In this document: positions 41,940 through 51,691 of the stretch, in pieces
Numbering within the stretch: the stretch's first letter is position 1
How the letters are laid out: the number at the start of each line of letters is the position of its first letter
Origin: Pseudomonadota bacterium
Lineage (GTDB): Bacteria; Pseudomonadota; Gammaproteobacteria; Xanthomonadales; Rhodanobacteraceae
Length of the DNA stretch: 64,000 nucleotides
Direction of reading: 5' to 3'
NCBI GenBank assembly: GCA_021795435.1
Contig: JAJYPJ010000004.1
Location: forward strand, 31,713-95,712
The notes under the pieces: generated by a model
The model's database searches: none
The model's input: only the letters and a program-made list of their open reading frames with translations
What the model was told of the DNA's origin: nothing
Position numbers and translations under genes: made by a program

Positions 41940-43376
41940 ATGCTGCCCGTTGTCCTGCTGGCTTCGTTGTGCTGCCTCCTGTTCGCGGGATTGCTGTGGA
42001 GCCTGCGCCGCCGTGGAACGGATGCGGTCGTGGACCGCTGGGCCGATCAGCGCGCGGCAAACGAGCGCCTGGAGCAGCTTCTGCGCGACGAGATGCGATT
42101 GACGCGACACGACCAGATCGAAGCGCAATCGCAAGCCCAAACGCAGCTCAATGCCGCCGCGCATGCGTTGGCTGGAGAGCAGCACCGGCGCCTTGAAGCG
42201 TTTGCGGCACGTCTGGAGCAGATGAACGAACGCTTCGAGCGCAGCCAGCTGGCCCTTCGCGACGGCCTGGCCGAGGCAGCGCGCAAGTCCCGTCAGGAGC
42301 AAGCCGAGGCGCAGCAGGTTCTGGGTCGACAGGTTGCGGAGCAGTTGCAGGCGCTGATGCGCGCGACCGAGCAGCGGCAAGCCGACCTGCGCGCCACCCT
42401 GGACGCTCGCCTGCAAGCAATGCAAACCGACAACGCAGCCAAACTGGACCAGATGCGTGCAACGGTCGACGAGAAGCTGCAATCGACGCTGGAAAAACGC
42501 CTGGGTCAGTCATTCACGCTCGTATCCGAGCGCCTGGAGGCCGTCCAGCGGGGTCTCGGCGAAATGCGCGAGTTGGCTGCCGGCGTCGGCGATCTCAAAC
42601 GCGTCCTCGGCAACGTCAAGACCCGAGGAACGTTCGGCGAAGTGCAGTTGGGCACCTTGCTCGATCAGTTGCTGGTTCCGGAGCAATACGAGGCCAACAT
42701 TGCCACGGTGCCCCAATCAGCCGACCGCGTCGAGTTTGCGATTCGCCTTCCAGGCCCGGATGGTGACCGCCCGGTCTGGCTGCCCATCGATGCCAAGTTT
42801 CCCCGAGAAGACTATGAACGCCTCCTCGACGCGCAGGAGCACGCGGATGCGGACGCTGCGGCATCGGCCGCTGCGGCGCTCGAGCGGCGGATCCGCGACG
42901 AGGCCAAGGCCATCCGCGGCAAGTATGTGGCGCCGCCAAACACGACTGATTTTGCGATCCTGTTCTTGCCTACCGAAGGCCTGTACGCCGAGGTGATCAG
43001 GCGCCCTGGCCTGTTCGAGCTGGTCCAGCGCGAATATCACGTCACCATCGCGGGACCGACGACATTGACGGCGCTGCTGAACAGCTTGCAGATGGGCTTC
43101 CGCACGTTGGCCATCGAGCGGAGGTCCAGCGAAGTCTGGCAATTGCTCGGGGCAGTCAAGAATGAGTTCGGCAAATTCAGCGGGATCCTGGATTCGGCGG
43201 TCAAACAGGTCGACACGGTGCGCAGGACCCTGAAGAAGGCTTCCGGGAAATCGACGACGATCACACGCAAGTTGCGTGGCGTTGAGTCATTGGGCGCACC
43301 CGATGAGGATCCTTTGCTGGGGCTCGACGGCGAGGATGGCGTCGGAGGCGACGACGACGATCCGCCACCCGCCTGA
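41940..43376 (+). CDS. rmuC: DNA recombination protein RmuC
   Basis: A 478-residue protein with one N-terminal membrane helix ([21 protein letters not shown]), a long coiled coil (about residues 35-200) and the conserved RmuC domain ([77 protein letters not shown]). RmuC limits rearrangement at short inverted repeats and is predicted to be nuclease-like. The C-terminal tail is acidic ([14 protein letters not shown]). Confidence 0.94.
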   Translation: MLPVVLLASLCCLLFAGLLWSLRRRGTDAVVDRWADQRAANERLEQLLRDEMRLTRHDQIEAQSQAQTQLNAAAHALAGEQHRRLEAFAARLEQMNERFERSQLALRDGLAEAARKSRQEQAEAQQVLGRQVAEQLQALMRATEQRQADLRATLDARLQAMQTDNAAKLDQMRATVDEKLQSTLEKRLGQSFTLVSERLEAVQRGLGEMRELAAGVGDLKRVLGNVKTRGTFGEVQLGTLLDQLLVPEQYEANIATVPQSADRVEFAIRLPGPDGDRPVWLPIDAKFPREDYERLLDAQEHADADAAASAAAALERRIRDEAKAIRGKYVAPPNTTDFAILFLPTEGLYAEVIRRPGLFELVQREYHVTIAGPTTLTALLNSLQMGFRTLAIERRSSEVWQLLGAVKNEFGKFSGILDSAVKQVDTVRRTLKKASGKSTTITRKLRGVESLGAPDEDPLLGLDGEDGVGGDDDDPPPA

Positions 43377-43465
43377 CATCTCGCGACCCACGGGACGACG
43401 CGCATGGTGCACCCCGCCTGCATATGGCGCGCGTATCCTTAGGGGGCCCAGCCGGAGGTCCGTCC

Positions 43466-44074
43466 ATGCATGGCCAAGATGCGCGCAATGGTGTCAGCCG
43501 AACCGATGCCGAGGAGGCGGTCCGAACGCTGTTGCGCTGGGCGGGGGAGGACCCCGCTCGCGAGGGCTTGGCCGATACCCCACGACGCGTCGTGAAGGCA
43601 TATGGGGACTGGTTTTCCGGATACGCGGCGGACCCCGAAGCCTATCTGGGGCGCACCTTCGAGGAGGTCGCTGGCTACGACGAACTCATCGTATTGCGCG
43701 ACATCGCGTTCGAAAGCCATTGCGAACATCATATGGCGCCGATCATCGGACGCGCCCATGTGGGCTATCTGCCGGCCGGAAGAGTCGTCGGCATTTCGAA
43801 GCTGGCGCGCGTCGTCGACGCGTATGCCCGGCGGTTCCAGGTGCAGGAGAAGCTCACGGCCCAGATCGCCGATTGCATCGAGACCGTACTGGCACCCCGG
43901 GGCGTTGCCGTGGTGATCGACGCCCGGCACCAGTGCATGACCACCCGCGGCGTCCACCGGCGCGGCGTCTCGATGGTCACCAGCACCCTGCGCGGTACGC
44001 TGCGCGATGACGCCCGCACCCGTGGCGAATTCCTGCGGTTCATCGACATCGATGGCGGGAAGCAGCGAGAGTGA
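43466..44074 (+). CDS. folE: GTP cyclohydrolase I
   Basis: A 202-residue enzyme that converts GTP to 7,8-dihydroneopterin triphosphate, feeding folate and, through QueD, queuosine. Zinc ligands lie in [12 protein letters not shown] (Cys and His) and [13 protein letters not shown] (Cys); [21 protein letters not shown] is the family signature. ATG 43466 has a good Shine-Dalgarno sequence GGAGGT (43454-43459) 6 nt upstream, so the longer frame from 43424 is rejected. A possible -10, TATCCT, lies at 43434-43439. Confidence 0.97.
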   Translation: MHGQDARNGVSRTDAEEAVRTLLRWAGEDPAREGLADTPRRVVKAYGDWFSGYAADPEAYLGRTFEEVAGYDELIVLRDIAFESHCEHHMAPIIGRAHVGYLPAGRVVGISKLARVVDAYARRFQVQEKLTAQIADCIETVLAPRGVAVVIDARHQCMTTRGVHRRGVSMVTSTLRGTLRDDARTRGEFLRFIDIDGGKQRE

Positions 44075-44114
44075 AACCCGTCTCGACGTTGCCGATTGTC
44101 AAAATTTCATTGCT

Positions 44115-44143
44115 TTTCAAGCCGGTGCGCGTGGGTCTATAGT
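44115..44143 (+). promoter_or_regulatory. Putative lipoprotein promoter, TTTCAA-N17-TATAGT
   Basis: TATAGT (44138-44143) has TTTCAA 17 nt upstream in an AT-rich patch unusual for this genome (about 44095-44120). The start codon of the YbaY-like lipoprotein follows after a 66-nt leader. Confidence 0.45.
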
Positions 44144-44209
44144 TGGAGATTCGTGGGCGCTTCCGCTTGTGCCGAGTGTCCATTCCCGATATCCACACCG
44201 AGGCATTCC

Positions 44210-45025
44210 ATGCGCCGTCACGTCCTGCCGCTGCTGATCGCGGCCACCTTGTTTGCCGCTGGCTGCAGCGACACGTCTTCCACGCCCAAGACCGCGCCGC
44301 AACCCACGGCCGTCAGCGGCACGGTCAGCATCCTGGGCAACGCGCCGCTGGAGGGCCAGGGCGAGCTCAAGATCGAACTCGTGGACGTCAGCAAGCAGCC
44401 CAACGCCGTGGTGACGAGCAAGACCACGCCCGTCTCCACCCTGCCGGCGCAGTTCAATTTGCCCTTCGCGACGACCAGCATTGATGCGAACGACCTTTAT
44501 GTATTGAACGCCAGCTTGAAGGACAGCCAACGCAGTTTCGTGGCGCCCATCCAGTACCCGGTGCTGACCGACGGCAACGGTAGCCAGGTCGCCGTGCAGC
44601 TCAAGCCTTTGCCAACGCCGTCGGAAACGGCCATGGATGGGTTTGATGCGATCAAGGCACGACTGGGCGCACTGAAATACAGCAATGGCGACCAGAGCGA
44701 GGTGGGGCTGTCGCGCGGGTGGCAAATCTTCCGCGACCAGAGCGGTCACGTCGTGTTCGTGCGTGAGCTGGCCGACGCCGGCAGCAAGGGCTTCACCACG
44801 ACCGAAATGGCCTATCGCGATGACAAGCCCTGGGTCGTCGTCCAGTCGGTCGCGCCGCGCCGCGGCCAAAAGCCCAACCTCGTTGAACGCGCGGGTTGGG
44901 ACGCCACCGGCGCCCTAGTCCTCCGGGAGCGCCTCGTCGGCGCGCACAAGAGCCCGTTGTCCGATGCCGATGCGAAGGCGCTGTACGACGAGGCCAAGGC
45001 CATGCTGGCGAAGGCCGGCAAGTAA
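44210..45025 (+). CDS. YbaY-type lipoprotein
   Basis: A 271-residue predicted lipoprotein (HVLPLLIAATLFAAGC, lipidated Cys about residue 19). Residues about 35-140 form the YbaY/YscW-like beta domain (AVSGTVSILGNAPLEGQGELKIELVDVSK through QVAVQLKPLP). The C-terminal half (about residues 150-270) is a separate module with YSNGDQSEVGLSRGWQIFRDQSGHVVFVREL that I do not recognise. It is expected to sit in the periplasm, anchored to a membrane. It is monocistronic, with its own promoter and a hairpin after the stop. Confidence 0.78.
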   Translation: MRRHVLPLLIAATLFAAGCSDTSSTPKTAPQPTAVSGTVSILGNAPLEGQGELKIELVDVSKQPNAVVTSKTTPVSTLPAQFNLPFATTSIDANDLYVLNASLKDSQRSFVAPIQYPVLTDGNGSQVAVQLKPLPTPSETAMDGFDAIKARLGALKYSNGDQSEVGLSRGWQIFRDQSGHVVFVRELADAGSKGFTTTEMAYRDDKPWVVVQSVAPRRGQKPNLVERAGWDATGALVLRERLVGAHKSPLSDADAKALYDEAKAMLAKAGK

Positions 45026-45047
45026 CGCCTCGCGCGCCCGGTACCGT

Positions 45048-45077
45048 CAGGGTGTGGGCGCGACAGGCCCCACCCTG
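45048..45077 (+). terminator. Hairpin after the lipoprotein gene
   Basis: CAGGGTG (45048-45054) pairs with CACCCTG (45071-45077), with two further pairs after a mismatch. It starts 22 nt past the stop. No T-run follows, so termination is plausible but unproven. Confidence 0.4.
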
Positions 45078-45196
45078 TGCAGCATCGCTTGAGACCGCGC
45101 CGCGGATCGCGCTGCCGGCCGGGCAGATCCCAGCCGCCGAGGCCATTCCACGCCGTGACCGGGGCGCTGCCCGCAGCCAGCCACCACGCCAACCTC

Positions 45197-45213
45197 CCGG
45201 CATCCGATGCCGG
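45197..45213. repeat. Perfect palindrome CCGGCATC-C-GATGCCGG
   Basis: Two 8-bp arms around a single central base, in the gap between convergent genes. It could be a protein-binding site or a remnant of an extragenic palindromic repeat; no second copy was noticed in the window. Confidence 0.5.
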
Positions 45214-45381
45214 TTGCCGTTCCCGGCTGGTGGCACGCCGCGCGGGCGGCGTCGCGAATCGATCCATCGACGACCCGGCCGGACCGATCGGCCACGACCT
45301 CATGCGTGGCCGGTTACGGATCGAATCCGATGGCCTCGCGACCGGCCCCCGGCCGCATCCCAGCCGGGGGCGCGCGCCTCC

Positions 45382-47262
45382 TCAGAAGGCGAGGTTTAAC
45401 CCGACGTTGAGGCTGTTGAGCTTCTGGCTGTTGTTGTTGAACATGCCGGTGTAGCTCAGGTACCCGGTCAGGCTCCGACTGAATTGGGCACTGAGGCCCA
45501 CGCTGGCATTGAACCAGTTCCGATCAGGCACGTAGCCTGGCAGCGAAAAAGTACCCGGCATGCTGGTAAGGCCCGCCGTCACCAGTTGCGCCTTCGCATC
45601 GGAATCATGCTCGTAGGAGACCCGCGCGAACGGCTCCACCGGCGTCCCGGCGAAATCCATCCGACCCGTCAGCTGCCAGCCCAGTTGAACCGTGGCGGAC
45701 TTCAACGTCTGCTTGCCGAACCACATGGCGCTGGCATCGCCGCTGGTCTCGTTGAACTGGTCCGCGGTGATGCGCTGGTAGCCCAGCCGGGCAAATGGAC
45801 CCGTGCGCAGGCTGTTCCAGTCGAACCAGTATCCGACCTCCAGCGCCGCACCCAGATCCGACCCGGCAGTCTTGCCCTTTTCCTGTCGCAACGCCGGTCC
45901 GAGCGGGATGAAGCGCGTGATGTTCGAATAGCTGATCTGCCCGGCGCTGGCATTGCCGCTCACATAGGCATGACCGAGGCGAACGTTGGCAAATCCACTG
46001 AACAGCAGATCCTGGGTCTGGAAGCTCACTGCACCGACGCCGCCCGTGTTGAGTTGCGCGAGACCGAGGGCCATGCCCACTGACAAATTGCGATCAGCCG
46101 CGGCATTCGCACCGATGGTCAGGACATTGTTGTTCCCCGTGGCCCGTCCGGTGTTGGCCGTGGCGTCGAAGGTCTGGTGGCCGTAGTCCCAGTTGGCGAA
46201 GAAACTGACGCCGTGCTTCGCCTTGCCCAGGCTATCGGCAAGCATCTGGTCACGCAGCGCACGCTGGTGTGCGGCGTAGGCAGCCAAGGGCGCCTGGGTC
46301 AGCAGGGACATCTGCTCCGGGGCGCTGATGATCGATTCGACATACTGCGCCAGGATGGCGTGCGCGCCACTGGTCGGATGCACGCCATCGGCGAACAGGT
46401 ACGTGTTCTCGGTTCCTGGCGCGTAAGTGAAGGGCGCGCCCGATCCCTGAGGGCCGCACTCCACCGACGTGACGTTTGGCGCCGTGCCGCACGCCGGGGT
46501 GGTGATGTTGGTGAACCCGTACAGGCTCGGATCGGCCAGCAGTTCATTGAAGATCCCGTAGACATTCACCGGGATGATGTTGATGCCCGGATTCATCTGC
46601 TGGATCGCCTGATTGAGCGTGCTGTTGAAAGTCAGGGACAACCCGGTCAAGGCCTGTTGCGCGGCCGCGCCTTGCGCCGCCGCGGACGGGGTGGCGCCGA
46701 TATTGGGCAAGTTGAACACCAGCAGGTACTGCGCACCGGCCTGCTTGAGCGTGGCCATCATTGCGCCTTCGGTCTGCGCCGCAGCGACAATGTTGAGCTG
46801 CGCCTGTTGCGGTGTTTCGCCGCCGGTGCCGGCCACATAGGCATTGTAGAAAATGTCGTTGGCGCCACCCCACAGGGTGTAAAGCGCCGTCGGGCTTGCC
46901 TTGCCGCCGGTCGCAAGCAGGTACTGCTGCAGTTGCTGCGGCAGCAGGGGAACGGTGCCGGGCGTCCCGGGCGAATTATTGTCCAGGCCGGCGCCGCCCC
47001 AAGCGAAGTCGTTGCCCCCCAGCAATGACGGGGTGAGGGAAAGTCCATAGCTCGTGGCAAGGTCCACCAGCGCCACCTGACCGGGATTGGTGGTGAAGCT
47101 GTTCTGCACCGTGCCGCTGGTCAGGGCAAGGGACAGATTGCCAGCATCACTGAGGCTGTCCCCGAAAACGAAGATGTTGCTGAACGGACCGGCATGTGCG
47201 GCATTGGCGCCAAGCGCCAGGGCCAGGCCCAGGGCAGCGGCCAGAGTGCGTGTGCGGGGCAT
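45382..47262 (-). CDS. GDSL esterase autotransporter (EstA-like)
   Basis: A 626-residue surface esterase. A signal peptide (LAAALGLALALGANAAHA) is followed by a GDSL/SGNH passenger: block I FVFGDSLSDAGN with nucleophile Ser36, an oxyanion Gly/Asn region (LWGGANDIFYN) and block V DGVHPTSGAH with the catalytic Asp and His. The last about 280 residues form an autotransporter beta-barrel ending NVGLNLAF with a terminal Phe, as needed for outer-membrane insertion. Related EstA proteins hydrolyse lipids and affect motility and rhamnolipid release; the natural substrate is unknown here. Confidence 0.93.
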   Translation of the reverse strand: MPRTRTLAAALGLALALGANAAHAGPFSNIFVFGDSLSDAGNLSLALTSGTVQNSFTTNPGQVALVDLATSYGLSLTPSLLGGNDFAWGGAGLDNNSPGTPGTVPLLPQQLQQYLLATGGKASPTALYTLWGGANDIFYNAYVAGTGGETPQQAQLNIVAAAQTEGAMMATLKQAGAQYLLVFNLPNIGATPSAAAQGAAAQQALTGLSLTFNSTLNQAIQQMNPGINIIPVNVYGIFNELLADPSLYGFTNITTPACGTAPNVTSVECGPQGSGAPFTYAPGTENTYLFADGVHPTSGAHAILAQYVESIISAPEQMSLLTQAPLAAYAAHQRALRDQMLADSLGKAKHGVSFFANWDYGHQTFDATANTGRATGNNNVLTIGANAAADRNLSVGMALGLAQLNTGGVGAVSFQTQDLLFSGFANVRLGHAYVSGNASAGQISYSNITRFIPLGPALRQEKGKTAGSDLGAALEVGYWFDWNSLRTGPFARLGYQRITADQFNETSGDASAMWFGKQTLKSATVQLGWQLTGRMDFAGTPVEPFARVSYEHDSDAKAQLVTAGLTSMPGTFSLPGYVPDRNWFNASVGLSAQFSRSLTGYLSYTGMFNNNSQKLNSLNVGLNLAF

Positions 47263-47386
47263 GCTGACTCTCCTTGGAAATGCGTGACTTGTCTTAGACG
47301 CCCCGGCTCGGCCGGGCGCGGGGCGCCACGGTAGCGCAAACCGTACGCCCGCGCATGCTGCGCCGCGCCGCCCGCGCGCCGTCCCG

Positions 47387-48919
47387 TCATCCGGGCCGGA
47401 GGAGGCTTTGGCCGGTCATGGCCGTCGGTTGCGCAAGATGCATCAGCGCGAGGACGGTGGGCGCGATGTCGCACAAAGCGCCGCCGCTTCGCAGTTCATG
47501 CGGCACGGAACCCACGTAGATGAAATCAACCGGTCCTGCCGTGTGTTGGGTATGGGGTTGGCCGTCGGCATCCTTCATCATCTCGAGGTTCCCGTGGTCG
47601 GCGGTGACCAACAGCGTGCCCCCGACGGCCTCGATGGCCTTGACGATCCGGCCCAGCGCGAAATCCACGGCTTCAGCCGCACGAATGGCTGCCTCCAGCT
47701 TTCCGGTGTGGCCGACCATGTCGCCATTGGCGATATTGCAGACGATGAGGTCGAAGCCGCGCCCGGCGATCGCTTCGACCAGCCGATCCGTGAGCGCCGG
47801 CAGGCTCATCTCGGGCTGGAGGTCATAAGTCGCGACCTTGGGGCTGGGCACGAGAATGCGCTGCTCTCCAGGAAATGGTTCCTCGCGCCCACCAGAAAAG
47901 AAAAAGGTGACGTGCGCGTACTTTTCGGTTTCCGCAATGCGCAACTGGCTCAGGCCATGCGCGGCAACCACCTCGCCCAACGTTTCACGCAGATCCTGCG
48001 GCGGATAGGCGACCGCCGTCGCTGGCAGCTCATCGGCATACTGCGTGAGGGTGACGAAGGCGGACAGGCGTGGCCGGTGGTTGATGGCAAATCCATTGAA
48101 ATCCGGCTCGACGAATGCGCGGCTCAGCTGTCGCGCCCGATCGGCACGGAAATTCATGAAGACCACGGCATCGCCATCGCCAATGCCCTGCGCATCGCCG
48201 ATAACCGTGGGCGCGACGAACTCGTCGTCCTCGCCGCGGTCGTACGCTGCGTCCAGCGCGTCAAGCGCGGCATCGGCATGCACGCCTTCGGCAGCGACGA
48301 TGGCCTGCCAGGCCCGCTGAACCCGATCCCACCGCTGGTCCCGGTCCATGCCGTAGTAGCGACCCCCGAGGCTCGCGATGCGCGCATTGCCCAACTGATC
48401 GCACGTCGAAATCAACTGCTCGATCGAGGGCCGCGCACTCCGCGGGGGCGTGTCACGTCCATCCAGAAAGGCATGAACCGCCACACGAGGTACGCCTTGG
48501 CGTGCGGCCAGACGCAGCATCGCGTGGATGTGGCGTTCGTGACTATGCACACCGCCGGCGCTCAGCAAACCCAGCACGTGCAACGTGCCGCCGCCCGTTC
48601 GCACCGATTGGCACGCCTGCAGCAGCGCCGGGTTCCGATCGAATTCTCCCGATGCGATGTCCCGGTCAATCCGAGTCAGCTCCTGATACACGACCCGCCC
48701 GGCACCGATGTTCATGTGCCCGACCTCGGAATTGCCCATCTGGCCTTCGGGCAGGCCTACCGCAAGCCCATGGGTATCGACCAGGGTGTGCGGGTGCTGC
48801 GACAGCAACTTGCGCCAATTGGGCAGGTCTGCCAGCGCAATGGCATTGTCGCCGCGCTCAGGGCGCTCGCCCCAGCCATCCAGAATCAGCAGAAGGAGCG
48901 GCATACCGGGCTTGGGCAT
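47387..48919 (-). CDS. gpmI: 2,3-bisphosphoglycerate-independent phosphoglycerate mutase
   Basis: A 510-residue Mn-dependent mutase interconverting 3- and 2-phosphoglycerate in glycolysis. It has the N-terminal metal motif LLILDGWG, the nucleophile Ser in [17 protein letters not shown], the phosphotransferase-domain insertion (residues about 80-310) and the C-terminal metal motif [11 protein letters not shown] followed by HT in PHTQHT. Length is normal. It has its own TGCTAGCAT promoter 32 nt upstream. Confidence 0.97.
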   Translation of the reverse strand: MPKPGMPLLLLILDGWGERPERGDNAIALADLPNWRKLLSQHPHTLVDTHGLAVGLPEGQMGNSEVGHMNIGAGRVVYQELTRIDRDIASGEFDRNPALLQACQSVRTGGGTLHVLGLLSAGGVHSHERHIHAMLRLAARQGVPRVAVHAFLDGRDTPPRSARPSIEQLISTCDQLGNARIASLGGRYYGMDRDQRWDRVQRAWQAIVAAEGVHADAALDALDAAYDRGEDDEFVAPTVIGDAQGIGDGDAVVFMNFRADRARQLSRAFVEPDFNGFAINHRPRLSAFVTLTQYADELPATAVAYPPQDLRETLGEVVAAHGLSQLRIAETEKYAHVTFFFSGGREEPFPGEQRILVPSPKVATYDLQPEMSLPALTDRLVEAIAGRGFDLIVCNIANGDMVGHTGKLEAAIRAAEAVDFALGRIVKAIEAVGGTLLVTADHGNLEMMKDADGQPHTQHTAGPVDFIYVGSVPHELRSGGALCDIAPTVLALMHLAQPTAMTGQSLLRPG

Positions 48920-48951
48920 GGTGGCGATAACCTCAGGCGAACTGGTCCCGA

Positions 48952-48960
48952 ATGCTAGCA
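48952..48960 (-). promoter_or_regulatory. Putative gpmI extended -10 promoter, TGCTAGCAT
   Basis: Minus-strand TGC (48958-48960) plus TAGCAT (48952-48957), 32 nt before the gpmI ATG. TGCTAGCA is itself palindromic. Confidence 0.45.
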
Positions 48961-49008
48961 GCGGCGGCCCGCGTCACCATGGATGCTGATGGACCCGCGC
49001 CGGGCGGT

Positions 49009-49014
49009 TAGGCT
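49009..49014 (+). promoter_or_regulatory. Possible -10 element TAGGCT
   Basis: TAGGCT lies 24 nt before the P-type ATPase ATG. The -35 is not clear. Weak evidence. Confidence 0.3.
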
Positions 49015-49038
49015 TGAGGGCAATCCGAGCACCAGACC

Positions 49039-51600
49039 ATGGCCCTTCCCACCGCTTCCACACCCGACCACGGCGGCCTTTCGGCTCGCGAGGCGGCCCT
49101 CCGCCTCACCCAGGACGGTCCCAATCTGCTGCCCAGCGCCGCGCCGAAGAGAACCTGGGCGATCGTCCTCGAGGTGCTTCGCGAACCCATGTTCCTGATG
49201 CTGCTGGCGGCGGGCGGGATCTATCTGCTGCTGGGCGATCGCGGCGAGGCCGTTTTCCTGCTTGGCTTCGTATTCATCGTGATCGGCATCACGCTGGTCC
49301 AGCAGCGCAAGACGCAGCGCGCGCTGGAATCACTGCACGACCTCTCGGCGCCGCGTGCGCTGGTCATCCGTGACGGCCATGAGCAGCGCATTGCCGGCCG
49401 TGATGTCGTCGTGGGGGACCTGCTCGTGCTGCACGAAGGCGATCGCATCGCGGCGGACGCGCAGCTGATCCATGGACACCTCACGGTCGACGAGTCTTTG
49501 CTCACCGGCGAATCGGTGACCGTGGACAAGCTGGCCGATGCCACGCTGCGCCAACCCGCCGATCCTGGCGCAGCAACAGGAGCAGCGTTGTTTGCAAGCA
49601 CCGTCGTGACCAAGGGCGTAGGCCTCGCGGTGGTGCAGGCCGTCGGCGCCACGACGGCGGTCGGTCGCATCGGCACGGCACTCGCGCAGACAACGGAACC
49701 GCCATCAGGACTGCAGCAGGCGTCACGCGCCCTGACCCGCAACCTCACCACGCTCGCGCTCATGCTGGCATCCGCCCTCGCTTTGGTGAGCTGGCTGTGG
49801 GACGGACGGACGCCATTGCAGAGCCTGTTGGCCGGGATCGCCTTGGCCATGGCGATCCTGCCCGAGGAGATCCCGGTCATCCTCACCGTGTTCCTCGCGC
49901 TGGGCGCGTGGCGGCTGTCTCGCAAGAACGTCCTGACCCGCCGAGTGCCGGCGGTCGAGGCGCTGGGTGCAATCACCGTGCTCGCCGCGGACAAGACAGG
50001 CACCCTGACGCAGAACCGCATGCAGGTCACCGAGTTGGCCGTCGGCGACGCCATCTTCGACGGCTCCTCGAATGAGCTACCGGAGTTGTTCCATGGCCTT
50101 GTCGAATTCGCCATGCTGGCGACGCCGCTCGATCCCTTCGACCCGATGGAAAAGGCCATCCAGGCCTTCGGCCACGAATGGTTGGCAGGCACCGAGCACG
50201 TGCACGACGATCGCAGCCCGGCATTTCAATACGATCTGGCGCCTGACATCCTCGCCATGACGCGCGTGTTCGCGGGCAGTCGGCCTGACACCTACCTGCT
50301 CGCCACCAAAGGCGCGCCGGAAGCGGTCGCCGACCTGTGTCACCTGCCGACAGCCGCACGGCAGGAGATCCATCGTCGAGTCGAGGCGATGGGCGCGCGG
50401 GGCTTGCGCATTCTGGGCGTGGCGCGCGGCGCGTGGCGGGCGGAACGGCACGAAGCGCCATGGCCGGCGAGCCAGCATGACTTCGACTTCACGTTCATGG
50501 GGCTTGTCGGATTGGTGGATCCGCCGCGCGCCGAGGTGAGCGACGCAATTGCCGAATGCCGGGCAGCCGGCGTGCGCGTCGTCATGATGACCGGCGATCA
50601 CCCCGAAACGGCGCGCGCCATTGCCTCGCAAATTGGACTCTCTGGACGGGCTGAAGTCATCACGGGCCCCGAGATCGCCACGCTCGACGATGTTTTGCTG
50701 CGAGAGCGACTGCGACACGCGGATGTATGCGCCCGATTGGCGCCAGAGCACAAGTTGCGCCTTGTACGCGCGCTGCAGGCGGATGGCCAGGTGGTCGCCA
50801 TGACCGGCGACGGTGTCAATGACGCGCCGGCGCTCAAGGCGGCCGACGTCGGCATTGCCATGGGCGAGCGCGGCACTGACGTGGCGCGGGAGGCTGCCGC
50901 CTTGGTCCTGCTGGACGATAGCTTTGCCAGCATCGTTCAGGCGATCCGGGGGGGGCGACGGATCTATGACAACATCACCAAGGCCACGCGCTTCGTGTTC
51001 GCCGTCCATGTTCCGGTCATCGTGCTGGCGATCCTGCCGGCGATCCTGCATTGGCCGATGTTGTTGCTGCCAGTCCACATCCTGCTGCTGCAACTGGTCA
51101 TCGACCCTGCCTGCTCAATCGTGTTCGAGGCTGAGCCTGCCTCCGCCGACGTGATGCGGCGACCGCCGAATCCACTGACGGCAAGCCCCTTCACACTGCG
51201 CAACATCGGCTACGCGCTGATGCAGGGCATGGGCGTCGCCGTGCTGCTGTCCGGGGGATACGAGTTGCTCCAGCGATCCTTCGGGTGGGCCGACACCACG
51301 CTGAGGCTGACGGTGGTCACGGGTCTGGTTCTGTCGGTGCTTGTCCTGATTTTCGCCAACCGCGGCCCCAGCCCGGGCGCCAGTCGGCGCAACCCATGGC
51401 TGTTCCGACTCACCTTCGCCGTCCTGTTGCTGCTGGCCAGCCTGCTGGCTGCACTGCTGGGCATCGCGCCGCTGCGCGCGGTCATGGGTTTCGCGACACC
51501 CACGGCAGCGTCCCTGTTCATGGCGTTGCTGCTCGCGGCCGCGAGTGCGGTCTGGCTGGAGTTGCTGCAGCTGCTCGCCAGGAGGCTGCGGCCATATTGA
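49039..51600 (+). CDS. P-type cation-transporting ATPase (P2 type)
   Basis: An 853-residue P-type ATPase. The actuator motif is LLTGESVTVDK, the phosphorylated Asp318 is in AADKTGTLTQNRMQV, and the hinge is VVAMTGDGVNDAPALKAADVGIAMG. The N-terminal TM cluster, M4 and about six C-terminal helices give some ten membrane segments. M4 reads PEEIP (residues 275-279) instead of PEGLP of classical Ca2+ pumps, a variant of unclear ion preference. No N-terminal metal-binding CxxC domain is present, so a heavy-metal P1B pump is unlikely. Confidence 0.93.
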   Translation: MALPTASTPDHGGLSAREAALRLTQDGPNLLPSAAPKRTWAIVLEVLREPMFLMLLAAGGIYLLLGDRGEAVFLLGFVFIVIGITLVQQRKTQRALESLHDLSAPRALVIRDGHEQRIAGRDVVVGDLLVLHEGDRIAADAQLIHGHLTVDESLLTGESVTVDKLADATLRQPADPGAATGAALFASTVVTKGVGLAVVQAVGATTAVGRIGTALAQTTEPPSGLQQASRALTRNLTTLALMLASALALVSWLWDGRTPLQSLLAGIALAMAILPEEIPVILTVFLALGAWRLSRKNVLTRRVPAVEALGAITVLAADKTGTLTQNRMQVTELAVGDAIFDGSSNELPELFHGLVEFAMLATPLDPFDPMEKAIQAFGHEWLAGTEHVHDDRSPAFQYDLAPDILAMTRVFAGSRPDTYLLATKGAPEAVADLCHLPTAARQEIHRRVEAMGARGLRILGVARGAWRAERHEAPWPASQHDFDFTFMGLVGLVDPPRAEVSDAIAECRAAGVRVVMMTGDHPETARAIASQIGLSGRAEVITGPEIATLDDVLLRERLRHADVCARLAPEHKLRLVRALQADGQVVAMTGDGVNDAPALKAADVGIAMGERGTDVAREAAALVLLDDSFASIVQAIRGGRRIYDNITKATRFVFAVHVPVIVLAILPAILHWPMLLLPVHILLLQLVIDPACSIVFEAEPASADVMRRPPNPLTASPFTLRNIGYALMQGMGVAVLLSGGYELLQRSFGWADTTLRLTVVTGLVLSVLVLIFANRGPSPGASRRNPWLFRLTFAVLLLLASLLAALLGIAPLRAVMGFATPTAASLFMALLLAAASAVWLELLQLLARRLRPY

Positions 51601-51691
51601 CTGGTGTATTGCGACGGCGCACCAGATGCCTGGGCTGATCCGATCGCGCCGTTGGCCATCGCACACGCCCCACCGCACGCGCATGGAGATC

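Larger units (their letters stand above)
45026..45381. other. Gene-free convergent gap (356 nt)
   Basis: Between the lipoprotein and GDSL-autotransporter stops. It holds a hairpin at 45048-45077 and a perfect palindrome at 45197-45213, listed separately. Remaining open frames are short and Arg/Pro-rich. Confidence 0.6.

Noticed and set aside
51603..51628. Possible hairpin CTGGTG...CACCAG after the P-type ATPase gene
   Set aside because: The stem is only 6 bp with a 13-nt loop and no T-run, so it is too weak to call a terminator.
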